A stretch of DNA of 64,000 bases, from assembly GCA_033439265.1 (NCBI GenBank), contig JAVTVX010000019.1:1433501-1497500 (forward strand), given 5' to 3'. Below the pieces are notes generated by a model. It was given only the letters and a program-made list of their open reading frames with translations. It was not told the origin of the DNA and did no database searches. The translations under genes and the position numbers were made by a program. Origin of the DNA: Dillenia suffruticosa (Eukaryota > Streptophyta > Magnoliopsida > Dilleniales > Dilleniaceae). Of the stretch, positions 1 through 10,670 are shown piece by piece (position 1 is the first letter of the stretch; every line of letters starts with the position of its first letter).

Positions 1-29
1 AGTCCTTAGCAAATTCCTCAATCAGACCC
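1..29 (-). mobile_element. LINE ORF2 C-terminal fragment (part left of Copia A)
   Basis: Read on the minus strand, these bases continue the reading frame of the LINE fragment at 6897-7762 once Copia A and one copy of its GACCC target duplication are removed. The frame stays open through the junction to the window edge (about 9 further residues, LIEEFAKD-like). The rest of the LINE lies outside the window. The link is inferred from frame continuity. Confidence 0.6.
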
Positions 30-478
30 TGTAGAAATATGCCCATTATGGGCATTTGGGTAATTAAGGAATGGGGTAACTCACATTCTTAATTACCATT
101 AACCAATATTATTTGGTAGCCCCCCACCAATTAAAAAAATTGGTCTTGCCTTCCTTTTGTAAGAGGGAACAATGGAGGAAACCATGGCTAGGGTTTCAAA
201 GAATTCTCTAGAGAGAGAAAATAGATTGAGGGATGGAGATTTTCGCGTAGAAAAATCTCTCATCGTCAAGCAAATCACCGGATGTAGAAGGTTGCGGCGT
301 TGTGACACTGTGGTGGTGATTCGACTAATCTCGTGATCACCATCCCGACCGCGAAATCGGATCAAGTAACGTGCCGCTTGAAGATTCTACGAATTGAGGT
401 ATCTTAAACCCGATCTATTTTATTTTCGAAAAATTATTGTATACTTCCGTTGCATGAGAATCCTAATTAAATTCAACA
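30..478 (+). repeat. Copia A 5' LTR
   Basis: Direct repeat of 6448-6896 with no length difference. It begins TGTAGAAATATGCCC and ends ATTCAACA, giving the TG...CA ends of LTRs. Reading frames inside it are chance. Confidence 0.95.
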
Positions 479-479
479 T

Positions 480-490
480 TGGTATCAGAG
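480..490 (+). other. Copia A primer binding site
   Basis: TGGTATCAGAG starts 2 bases after the LTR end. It matches the motif complementary to the 3' end of initiator methionine tRNA that most plant Copia elements use to prime minus-strand synthesis, and it fixes the element's orientation as +. Confidence 0.9.
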
Positions 491-959
491 TATACGTTGG
501 ATTAGGAAAAATAATTTTTCGGATTTGATTTTTCGGATGGGGTCTGGATTACGGATGAGTTTCGTGAATTCGAGAATACCGTAGGAATACCCATGGCCCA
601 GCGATTACAAATATATTTTTTGTTTAATTTTCCGAACATGTTTGGGCCATGAAAAGTCCGGTCGAAATTTGCGACCGTACGAACATGAAAACCGTAGATC
701 TATGGCTTTAAAGGGCGGATCCATGCATGAAAATGTTATAAGAGTGTTTCTAGATCTACAGTTTTATGTCTTTTATTGTATGTTTTGGGTGTTGGAAACC
801 AAGATTTCCGAATGGCCGCGGAGGGTCGCTACTGAGGTGGTTGATTTTCACTATTTTTGGACTTGAATCCTCCTAAAATCGAGTGTAGGATGTTTGGAGG
901 AAATCCATTAATATTTTCCAGTCGAAAAATGCAAGAAAAAACAGCCGGATTCGTGTTTT

Positions 960-1400
960 CCAAAAAACGAGTCGAAAAACCCGTTGCAGGACCCGTCGGG
1001 CGAAGAAGGACCGACCCAGACCCGCGGGCGCGTGACACGCACGCGCTAGGAGGCGCGTCTAGTAGGCGCGTGTAGTGCACGCGCCACACAGGCGAGTGGA
1101 GAGGGGGAAGGCTGATGTCGGGTCGGACCCTGACCCGGACCGACCCGACCGGGTCGGACCATTGACCGGGCGGTCGGGTTAACCCTGACCCGTTGACTGA
1201 CCCGGTCTGACCGGCTCAACACGGCTCAGCGCTTGAGGGCGCGTGAGCAACACGCCGCGACTGGGCGCGCGTGAGCCGAGCCACGCCAAGCGCGTGAGAG
1301 GCGCGCCGCGCGTTTGCCGCTTGCGGCAGGCAGCTAGCGGCGCGTGGAGGCGCGTGGCGGTGCGTGGAACGCACCGCCGGAGAGCAGCGGCGCGTGAGGT
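960..1400 (+). other. GC-rich leader block of Copia A
   Basis: Between the primer binding site and the gag remnant lies about 440 bp that is strikingly GC-rich compared with the AT-rich element around it. It is made of recurring GCGCGTG, GGCGCG and CGACCCG-type words in direct and inverted order. No protein family is recognisable; the open frames here (for example 857-1075) look like composition effects. It could be a structured leader RNA region or acquired sequence. Confidence 0.6.
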
Positions 1401-2339
1401 CACTTAAAATTGAATTTTTTCAATTTTTTAGGGGTCTTATATCCATAAATATGACTTTTTGTGGATTTTTGTATGCCGATTCAAAGTCCAAATGGTAAGA
1501 TGCGATTCTAAGTTGTGGTGTATGGTGTCCGTTGACTCATACGCTCGCTTTGGGGTCTGTACTCAAGTCATTTTGGTCTTAATGATTCGTAGGGCGTACA
1601 AAAATGTGATAATAAGCATCTACAAGTCACAAATATTTCTCTTAATGTGTTGAGAACTGTCGTATTAAATTTTTGCAAGGAGAGTAAACTGAATGATATG
1701 ATTTGCGCGATTTTATTAGTAGATTCAGTTTATTCTCGAGAGGCAAAATCTAACGGGAATCTGAGGCAAGAGATGATGGGCCCCAGTGTGGGCACCGCGC
1801 CTTAGGGTATACGAGATAAAAGGACCTATCGTGCCTGGTAGAGAATAATTGTCAAATTAGGGCAATGTTTATCAGTGACATGCACGATTACTAAATCTCA
1901 TTCTACGAGACATATCCTAAGGAATTGTCGGTTCGTCTTGTCCCATAAAAGTATTGTGTTGCTCTCTTCGGCTCCTAATGTGAGGATGTAGAAGAAAATG
2001 GATAATCATACAATGAGCTAAATGTCGAGTATGATTACCGAGTTAAGATATACGGACAAGCAAATTTCGGATGACATTTAGGTACTAGATGTGATCCAGT
2101 TTTTATCTGATTCATGGGAAACCATGAAATCCTATCTCACATTTGACGATAGTATTCGTACTTTCGTTGACATAAATACGTAATGTGAGCTCGATGAAGA
2201 GCACCTAGAGGCAAGTAGGCCACACTCGAGTCATGCTTATTCAAAGGAGTCGAGAAAGGACTTTCTCAGCGCTAAGCTAATAGCATAAGCATGCGAACGA
2301 GACTCGAGATTTAGGTAATAAAAATCATCCGAGTAAACC

Positions 2340-5220
2340 GACAATGAGGTACAAGAACGCAAGAAGAAGGAATTTGATTAGAGCAAAGTAAATTGCTACG
2401 TTTGAGGTAAATTTGGTCATTTCGCTCGTGAGTGTGACGAGCAGAAATTAATATCCTTCTTTTTTACGTGGTTTGAGATTTGTCTCATTCACTATAATAC
2501 TCGCTGATTTCTCTCCTTTGAAATCAGGAGCAACCGACCACGTAACTCGAGATAGGAGTGCGTAATCCGTCAAATGAATCCTTAAGCTTGGAGGATTTAC
2601 GTTAAGGACAGAGCATTTGTCGTTGTCAGAGGGAACGACACTTGCCATGACGTTCTTAATACTGTAGGCATTCGACGGATCTACAATTAGTACCTTGTCT
2701 AAAATTGACTAGGATATGCGTGAAATTATTCCTTTCTTTTAATATGACAATTTTCTAAATTATTCTGATTTTAATCCATGATGCAATGTATGCACTGGGT
2801 GCTACTCCTTCTAATGGTTTCTTGTCGTTCTACTACTGTCTTTACATCTGATTGCGTAGATGATAATGTAAATGAATGATATAGTAGACTTAAACACATA
2901 GGGTAAGAGATGATGAATCGGTTAGTAGTGAGAGGTTTATTGGACCCGCTGACCACATTCGAGTTACCCGTTGTGAGTTTTGTCTAGCCGGCAAAATGCC
3001 GAGAAAACCATTTGACGATGCAATGAGAGCTGGGACTCCATTGCAGTTAAACTATTGTGCCTTCCTTCTTTTTCTTGTAGTCTTATGAGCATGAGAGCCT
3101 GAAATGGAGTTGTGTAGATAATTATAGACGCTTACATGCATTTCGATTCATCTATCTGATCTCGCATAAGTCTGAGGCATTAGACTGTTTCAGGAGGTTC
3201 ATAAGCGAGATTGAGAATCAGTTAGATTTGAAAGTAAAGACTCTCAGAACTGAGCGAGAACACAAGTATTCGTCTAAACTACACATGGGGCTCTGTTTTC
3301 GAAAAGAGTTTTACGAGACTACTAACTATTAGTCAGTTCCCCATTTGAGCTTTGGATAGGGAGGCAGTCTGATCTTAGCCACTTGAGATTATGGGGTTGT
3401 GCCACGATTTCTTGCATTCACACGGTGAGTTAGGCCCGCGAGAAAATATGTGTTCCTAGGCGAACGCGGACGGCACTGTAATCGAGATTGAGTCTCGTAA
3501 TACTATATTTCTTGAGAATGATTTCCCTAAGAGAGGTGAAATCAATTTGGACCCTACCCTTTATGCAATGGATGAGCCTAGTGGCTCGGGGAGCCCAGCG
3601 GCGGGATACAAGAATCCACTACGGATCTTGATCTCAGTAGGAGCGATCCATCAAGAGATAAATATTTTTTTTTCTCCTCCTAAGAGTATCGAGAATGCGT
3701 ATTTAAACGTTATTTCTCGATTGAGGGTGAGACCCTCGTTGCGACTCTAAAGGATGATGAGAAATCTAAAACGGTCCGAATGGCTCTCGAGAGTTCTGCA
3801 AAATATGTAAAAGACCGTTTATTGAAGGTCACAAATGAAGAGAAGGAGTTGATGAGAATCAATGGGGTCTGGAACCTAATTGATTTGCTTAAGGCGGAAG
3901 GACTATTGGGAACAAGTAGGTTCTCAAAGTCAAGATAAAGGTTAACGGATTGATGAAGAGGTAAAGAACCCGTCTAGTAACCAAGGGTTACACTTAGACT
4001 GAGGGGTGGACTATCGATGAGTCATAGTCTAATTTATCTCGATCCGTTTATCTTTCAGCGATTGTCACGAACATGGATCAAGAGTCACATCACAAGGACG
4101 TAAAGACCGTTTTCGTAGTGGAAGTCTAGATGAGGCGATCTACATAGAGCATCCCTCTGGGTTCGTTCTAGTAGATCAGGTGGATAAGGTCTATTGATTT
4201 CAGAAATCAAAATACGATTTTAAGCCATCATCTAGACAATGGCGATTGAGATTTCACGAGAAGGTGATATCTTATGGTTTTGTAATAATCGAGTAGGATC
4301 ATTGCATCTATCTGATACGTCCCGATGACTCCTTTATGAGTATGTTCTCATATGTAGGTGACATACTGTTGGCCGGGAACAACAGAGAGTATCCAATGAC
4401 CATTGTAACATGGTTATGAGGTTTTAGTTCATTCTCAGATTTTGGATCCATAAGGATCGCTTGAGAATGGTGTTAACTTTTTAACAAGAGTTTTACATCA
4501 TGTAGATTCTTGAGTATTTTGAGAAGAGCGATGACAACCTAACAGATACTCTTATCGCTAAAGGTAAAAAAACCTGAATCTTGACACGTGTCCTAGAATT
4601 TATAAAGAAATAAGGGAGATAAGAAGAATCCCTTATTCCAGTGCAAAATACATTTCTAGTGTATGCGATAAGGGATATACGTATGATATACAGTTTAATG
4701 TATGCGATGAGGCATACATGACCAGACGTTTATTTTATGGTCGATCTGGTGAGTAGGTATTAATAGAATCCTGGAAGGGATCACTGTAGAGCAGTGAAAA
4801 AGGATTCTGAAATATCTCATTTGAACTGCAGAGCTCTCCATGTGTTACGGATGAGGTAATTTGCGTTTTGTGATTGAGATTCAGATACTGACTGGGAGTA
4901 GTGATCTGAATAAACGCAAAAGGTTTTATCTTCTTAGAGCAGTAAGAAGAGAACATGTATATCTCTATTTACGATAGAAAAATAGAGACTGAGCTTGTAG
5001 TATGCTCAATTGCAATTCATGAGATGGTTGGCTTCAGAAATTTTCTGGAAGACTTGGGGGTTGTGGCAAATAGTGGAAGGTCAGTGATGATTATTGTGAT
5101 AATCAGACCGACACTGTCAACAAATGAGACCCTAAGTATTATAGTAAAGCCAAACACATTGATACCGAAAACCACTTTATTAGAGTTATTACCGAGAAGG
5201 GTATTGTGACATCTAAGTAC
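2340..5220 (+). pseudogene. Copia A gag-pol remnants
   Basis: A zinc-knuckle signature lies at 2394-2435 (Cys ... Gly-Lys-Phe-Gly-His ... Cys), but its second cysteine codon is replaced by TGA at 2403. Reverse transcriptase remnants follow. The segment near 3912-3935 has a stop in a conserved Trp position, and the catalytic motif at 4351-4380 reads YVGDILLAG, so one of the two metal-binding aspartates of YVDD is lost. A KHID...HFIR-like RNase H tail is visible around 5150-5200. Many frames are broken. Gene order (gag, then RT, then RNase H) agrees with Copia; integrase and protease could not be confidently placed by eye. Confidence 0.75.
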
Positions 5221-6437
5221 ACCTTGACATACAGCATAAGAGCTGATCTGAAAACCCGTTGTGACAGATTCCTTTGTGAGATAAGGAATCATTGGGTTTA
5301 ATGTATTTTTTCATTTCTCATTATATATTGTTATAGATGCTTATTTTAATATATGACATGTATGCATTATTGGATCACATATTTAATTCATGCATCATTT
5401 GTTGTCATATATTGTGATCTTGTGATAAAAGATGTGTCAGACAGGCATGGTCGACTCTCTCACACGAGTGACTACCTCCGACTCTGAGTGAGCGGAGATG
5501 AGACGGATTCTAGTTGTAAGAGGCTTTGAGAGTAGTGCTATTAGAATATAAGTCGCCCTGATATGTGTTCAGGATGAGATCATATGCGATATGACCGATA
5601 TGGAAATACCCACATTCATGTTGTCTGTAAATAGCCAGATTTGAGATCTCAGATATCACTTGCGATTTGTGATATTATCTCTGAGATGCTCTCTCTCAGA
5701 TCTCTGGGTAAAGTCTTATGTGTAGATTGAGTCCCATACCTGTACAGTGTTAGAGAAATCTGACATATGCCCTTTGAGAGATGGGGGAATAACATTATGG
5801 CACGTGTTTCATACCACGTGTGATGAGACGACCATGGGACAGTGGGAGCTATTTTTTGAGACGATAGTTTGATCTTGATCCCCGTTCCCACTGTGTGAGA
5901 CCTGAGATCCATTGGGTGGGATCTCTTATGCCCTTATTACTTTCGGCTGTCTCTAGAAGTTTTGGTTCAGTGATGCTACTTTAGTCTGTTTACCTATAAC
6001 CCGGAAGATAAATTGAGGTCTAAGGGGCAGGTTTAGGAAAGCAGCTGAATTGAGACCGACAAATTCGAGTTTGGGAAAAGAAAAGCCAATAGACATTACA
6101 TCATTGTCATGTATTCACAGGTCGACCTATTATGTTAATCCATGTTGGGATTCAAACATAATAATGAATACATAGTCGAGCAAATTGATTGGGGATCACT
6201 TTTGATGAGGAAAGTGGCTCGATGGATGTAAATGCATTGAGTTTGGGGTATAGCGAGTTCTTATTTTACTAACAGTGACTACTCGATCATCCTAACAGGT
6301 GTATCGAAAGTCTTTGCTTGCAGGTGTACTCGCCGGTCGCACGACGCACAATCCTGTATGAAGGTCCAGCAGGGTGATGTGATAAATCGCATGAGTTGCG
6401 ATCTTGTGATTGACGAAAGTGAAATGCCCTCATGTGC

Positions 6438-6447
6438 AAGTGGGAGA
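6438..6447 (+). other. Copia A polypurine tract
   Basis: AAGTGGGAGA lies directly before the 3' LTR, where plus-strand DNA synthesis is primed in LTR retrotransposons. Confidence 0.75.
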
Positions 6448-6896
6448 TGTAGAAATATGCACATTATGGGCATTTGGGTAATTAAGGAATGGGGTAACTC
6501 CCATCCTTAATTACCATTAACCAATATTATTTGGTAACCCCCCACCAATTAAAAAAATTGGTCTTGCCTTCCTTCTGTGAGAGGGAACAATGGAGGAAAC
6601 CATGACTAGGGTTTCAAAGAATTCTCTAGAGAGAGAAAATAGAGTGAGGGATGGAGATTTTCGCGTAGGAAAATCTTTCATCGTCAAGCAAATCACCGGA
6701 TGTAGAAGGTTGCGGCGTTATGACACTGTGGTGGTGATTCGACTAACCTCGTGATCACCATCCCGACCACGAAATCGGATGAATGAACGTGCCGCTTGAA
6801 GATTCTACGAATTGAGGTACCCTAAACCCGATCTATTTTATTTTCGGAAAATTATTGTATGCTTCCGCTGCATGAGAATCCTAATTAAATCCAACA
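6448..6896 (+). repeat. Copia A 3' LTR
   Basis: Second copy of the 449-bp LTR. It is followed at once by GACCC, the right copy of the target duplication. Confidence 0.95.
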
Positions 6897-7762
6897 GACC
6901 CATTATGACAGAAGGAGTCTTAACCCCGTTCCTCCTTTTCGAAAGACACCAAATAACAGCTACAAACATTCCCTCCTCTTGAAGAATCCTGCTTCTGAAC
7001 CTTCTCTCCACTCCTTTCTTCATCCAGATAGCTGTAGGGCTGCTCCAGAACTCCCGTAGGTTGTAAACTCCAGGACAAATCATAAGCCAAATATCCTTGA
7101 CCTCCTTGCAGTCTCTTAAGACATGAACCACTGATTCTGCACTTTCTTTACACACTTCACATTTGTCACTCTCTGTGATCCCCCTCTTCCTTCTCTTTGC
7201 ATTTGTCATAATTTTCTCCCTAACAGCTAGCCAAATGAAGAACCTAACTTTCTTTGGACAATTGGTTCTCCAAATCCATCCCCAATCCCTATTCCTCTGA
7301 CCTTGCGAGTAACTATTGTCCTGCAGCATCCAATACGCACTGGCCACAGAAAAATTGCCATATCTAGTCTCCCCCCATCCGAACTGGTCACCAACCTCCC
7401 TACTCCTAGGAATCAAAATACCTCTTATCTTCTCAACTTTCTCCCCACTTATATAATCTCTCAGCTTCTCAACCTTCCAAAAACCCCCATCATCAATAAA
7501 GTTACCGACTTTCATTTCCTGCAAGCTTCTAACTTGGGGATGAATGGCATAGGCAGTCAAATTCTCCCTCCCTACCCACGTGTCTTGCCAGAAGTTGATA
7601 CTTCTCCCATTACCCACTTTCCATTTCAGATCCATTCTGAGACAATCCTACTCTTAACAAGGCCTCTCCACATATTAGAGCCTCCTACCTTTAAAGAGAG
7701 GGTGACCATGGTTCCAGAGGTGCAGGCTTTGGTTGTAGAATTGTCTAAACCAAACCACTTAT
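6897..7762 (-). pseudogene. LINE ORF2 fragment with RT zinc-binding (zf-RVT) domain
   Basis: The minus-strand frame encodes the C-terminal part of a plant non-LTR retrotransposon polyprotein. It has a KVGNGRSINFWQDTWVG motif near 7560-7620, then the zf-RVT domain (PF13966 type) with WIWRTNCPKKVRFFIWL and a Cys-x2-Cys ... His ... Cys cluster (KCEVCKES ... HVLRDC) around 7100-7180. This region follows the reverse transcriptase in plant LINEs. Upstream (7640-7762) the frame continues after what looks like a one-base frameshift near 7647, giving a SNMWRGLVKS-like stretch. The fragment lacks the endonuclease and RT core in this window, and its C-terminus is split by Copia A. Confidence 0.85.
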
Positions 7763-7940
7763 AGATGGTTTTAGTTCCGATTCCTCAACAGTTTGGTTCT
7801 AGTTTGGTTTTGATTTAAACCTTTTAGAACCAAAAATTATTCATTATTCATGTGTGTTAACTTATATTGATTTGTGTTGTGCTTTCAGTTGTAATGTCAT
7901 ACAAATTTTTATTAATTTTCTCAATTATCTTTTATTATCT
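7763..7940. other. hAT-like subterminal sequence, tentative
   Basis: AT-rich sequence with repeated GGTTTTAGTT, GGTTCTAGTTTGGTTTT and GAACC words of the sort found near the ends of Ac-like hAT elements. Similar words occur inverted at 13560-13719. A possible terminus, GAGGGTGACCATGG near 7693, resembles the inverse of the 13719 end, but it overlaps the LINE reading frame and its flank matches only 5 of 8 bases. Confidence 0.3.
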
Positions 7941-8197
7941 TGTTGGAATGATACATTTATTTAGAAATGTTTTCTATTACTTAAAAATGTTTATTTTAGG
8001 AAAATAATTATAGTTTTTGAATGATTGATTTAGATCTTATTTTATGGCCTATTTTATGGCTGTAAATTAGGAGTAAATTAAGAGTTAGTTTTCTAGTTCT
8101 TTATCTATCTCATTATATATATAGATGAGACACATTACCTCCTATGAATAAGATGGAGATTATTCGGCTATGTATTCTGAAACTTACTGATTCCACA
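7941..8197 (+). repeat. Copia B 5' LTR
   Basis: It begins TGTTGGAATG and ends GATTCCACA, so the ends form an imperfect inverted repeat. It is placed by the primer binding site that follows. No second copy was found in the window, so the left boundary rests on the TG start and the usual TGTTGGAA form. Confidence 0.7.
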
Positions 8198-8209
8198 TGG
8201 TATCAGAGC
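8198..8209 (+). other. Copia B primer binding site
   Basis: TGGTATCAGAGC, the canonical site complementary to the 3' end of initiator tRNA-Met, starts at the base after the LTR. Confidence 0.9.
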
Positions 8210-8289
8210 TTTAGGCTCGTTTCTGGTATCAAAATCCTGTCATAGTTTTTCTCTCTCATTTTTTTTGCAACAATTCTCATCTATTATTT

Positions 8290-9195
8290 CTAGAACAAGC
8301 CACTATATCCGGCACATCAAGTGTGGGTGACCACATACTTGGTTCTAGTCCAACTAGATCCTCTTCTTCAAAAACCAATCTTTTAATCTATGATAATCTC
8401 TTTACAAAACTAATCATCCACAAACTCAATGGAGAAAATTATCTCCAATGGTTCCAGTCAGTCAAGCTCTTCATCAAAGGATGAGAAAAGATCGGTTTTT
8501 TATCTGGAGTAACGAAAAAACCGGAGAAAGGTCCTGAAGTGATTGAGATCTAGGAATCGGAGAATGCTCTAATCATGTCCTGGTTGATAAATTCAATGGA
8601 GCCATCAATCAGCAAAACGTACATGTTTCTTACTACCGCCCAAAAAATCTGGGAGGCTGCAAAGAAGACTTTCTCAGATCTGGAAAATTCAGCTCAGATT
8701 TATGAAATTTCTACTCAAATTTGGAATACAAAATAAGGTAATCTAAGTGTCTTACAATATTACAATACTCTCAAAACCTTGTGGCAGGAGTTGAATTTAT
8801 TTTATGATTATGAATGTCATTGTCCACAAGACAATGTAATATTTAAGAGAATGATTGAAAAAGAGCGTGTTTTTGCTTTCTTGGCTGATCTGAATAATGA
8901 TCTCGATGAGATTCGTGGAAGAATTCTTGGATGTGAGATCTTGTCATCTACTTGGGAAGTATTCTCCGAAGTCTGCAGGGAGGAAAGCAGAAGGAACGTT
9001 ATGCTGGGAAAGGAAACTCGAGAGACTCTTGAAACGGAATCATCAGCACTGGCAGCCAAAAGCAATCGATTCTCTAATACCTCAAATGGAGGTAACGATA
9101 CTCAGAATAAAATGGGAAATAGACCCTAGTGCGATCATTATAAAAAATCTGGTCATACCCGTGAGACTTGCTGGAAGTTGCATGGAAAGCCTCTT
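8290..9195 (+). pseudogene. Copia B gag pseudogene
   Basis: One frame reads as a Copia gag (UBN2 / retrotran_gag type): a LNGENYLQW segment near 8428, an IWEAAKKTFSDLEN segment near 8650, and a YNTLKTLWQELN segment at 8761-8800. It ends in a zinc knuckle (9129-9170) whose second cysteine is replaced by Tyr. Stops interrupt the frame at about 8483, 8551 and 8734 and just before the knuckle at 9127. Two of these fall where Trp is expected, as left by C-to-T decay. Non-functional. Confidence 0.8.
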
Positions 9196-10670
9196 TATTT
9201 GAAAAATGGACAATCTGATCAAGTGACTAGCAGAGCTCTTCAAACGGGTTTAGAAGAATCAACACTCGAAAATTCTCTAGTTTCCCTCAATAAAGAACAA
9301 TTGGAAAGTCTCATGAAACTTCTGAATTCAATTTCTATTCCATCTGCCTTTATTGCACAGAAAGGTAATTTTTCTCAGACTTTTAGTGTGCTAATTGAGG
9401 ACAGAACACTTTGGATCCTAGATTCTGGTGCCTCTGTAGCAGGTTGTTCTTCACTCTTCTCCACTTATACTCCTTGTGCTGGTAACTTGAAAGTAAAGAT
9501 TGTTGATGGTTCATTAGCCACTGTAGCAGGGAAATGGTCAATTATTTTATCAAGAAATCTGACCTTAAAATCTGTACTTCATGTTCCTTTGCTTACATGT
9601 AATCTGTTGTCCATTAGCAAACTCACTCATGATTAAAATTGTGTGACTAAATTTGGTTCCTCCTCATGTCAAATTTAGGAACTGGTTTCGGGGAAGATGA
9701 TTGGCAATGCTTAAGAGTATGGAGAACTTTACTACCTTGACAAAGAAGACTCAAATAGACAAAATTCAGTTTGTAAATTCTTTTCTGTTTCTTTATGTGA
9801 AAATAATGTCATGTTGTGACACTATAAACTCGGCAACCCTAGCTTTCCCTACTTGAAAAATTTATTTCCATCTCTTTTCAATAATAAAAACACATTTTCC
9901 TTTCAGTGTGAGATTTGTCAATTTTCTAAACATTATCGTGTATCTTTTCCAGTACAGTCATATAAGCATGCCACCCCTTTCTCAATAATACACAGTGATA
10001 TTTGGGGTTCTTCACGAATTAAAAATTTATCGGGGGCAAGATGGTTTATTACCTTTATCGATGATCATACTAGACTATATTGGGTATATCTCTTGAAGGC
10101 AAAATCTGAAACAGAATATGTCTTTAAAAGTTTTCATTCAATGGTCAAAATCCAATTTCAAACCTAAATTCAGATTCTTAGAACAGACAATAGGAGCAAA
10201 TATTTCACAAATATTCTTGGGGCATTTCTTCAAGGAGAGGGAATCATTTATCAAAGTAACTGTATAAATACTCCACAACAAAATGGGTTGGCGGAAAGGA
10301 AAAACAGACACTTACTTGAGGTTGTCAGATCCTTAATGTTCACCACAAATGTGCCAAAACCTTTTTGGGGGGAAGCTATTCTTACTACCTTATTTCTCAT
10401 TAATAGGATGCCTACTCGGATTCTAGGATACAAGACTTTTCTATAAGTGTTTCAAAATGTCTATCCAACAAACCGCCTAATTACCAATTTAACACTTAGG
10501 ATATTTTGGTGTACCTCCTTTATTCATATCCATTCTCATAACCATAACAAATTTGATCCAAGGGCTGTGAAATGTGTTTTCCTTGGATATTCACCAACAA
10601 AAAAAGGATATAAGTGCTTTGATCCAAAAATTAAGAAGATTTTAGTTAGTATGGATGTTTCCTTCTTTGA
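9196..10670 (+). pseudogene. Copia B protease-integrase pseudogene
   Basis: The protease active-site triplet Asp-Ser-Gly is intact in LWILDSGAS at 9421. It is followed by the SVLHVPLLTCNLLSISKLTHD region ending in a stop at about 9634. The pre-integrase domain (9826-9950) keeps HYKLG and CEIC, but has a stop at the Trp before the first His. The integrase core shows IHSDIWG (about 9985), FITFIDDHTRLYWVYLLK (about 10050) and QNGLAERKNR (about 10280), that is the D, D and E catalytic residues. Stops near 10166 and 10444 break it. The frame ends at VSMDVSFFD, cut at 10670 by the CACTA terminus. Confidence 0.85.

Larger units (their letters stand above)
30..6896 (+). mobile_element. Copia A: complete but dead Ty1/Copia LTR retrotransposon
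   Basis: Two direct LTRs of equal length (449 bp, 30-478 and 6448-6896) both start TGTAGAAATATG and end with CAACA. The element is flanked by a perfect 5-bp target duplication, GACCC, at 25-29 and 6897-6901. A tRNA-Met-type primer binding site follows the 5' LTR, and a purine tract precedes the 3' LTR. The interior keeps recognisable gag zinc-knuckle and reverse transcriptase motifs in Copia order, but is full of stops and frameshifts, so no protein can be made. By eye I count about 24 mismatches between the LTRs (roughly 5%), indicating an old insertion. It sits inside a minus-strand LINE. Confidence 0.95.
7941..10670 (+). mobile_element. Copia B: 5' half of a Ty1/Copia retrotransposon
   Basis: A 257-bp 5' LTR (7941-8197), a perfect primer binding site, then gag, protease and integrase remnants in Copia order. 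The element stops abruptly at 10670, where a CACTA terminus begins in the middle of the frame after integrase. The reverse transcriptase, RNase H and 3' LTR are absent from the window, so the element is truncated and no target duplication can be confirmed. The five bases before the LTR are TATCT. Confidence 0.88.

Noticed and set aside
829-1403. Overlapping frames on both strands in the Copia A leader
   Set aside because: GC-rich low-complexity DNA in a non-coding leader; no family resemblance.
7303-7764. 153-codon plus-strand frame
   Set aside because: Antisense shadow of the LINE zf-RVT frame on the minus strand.
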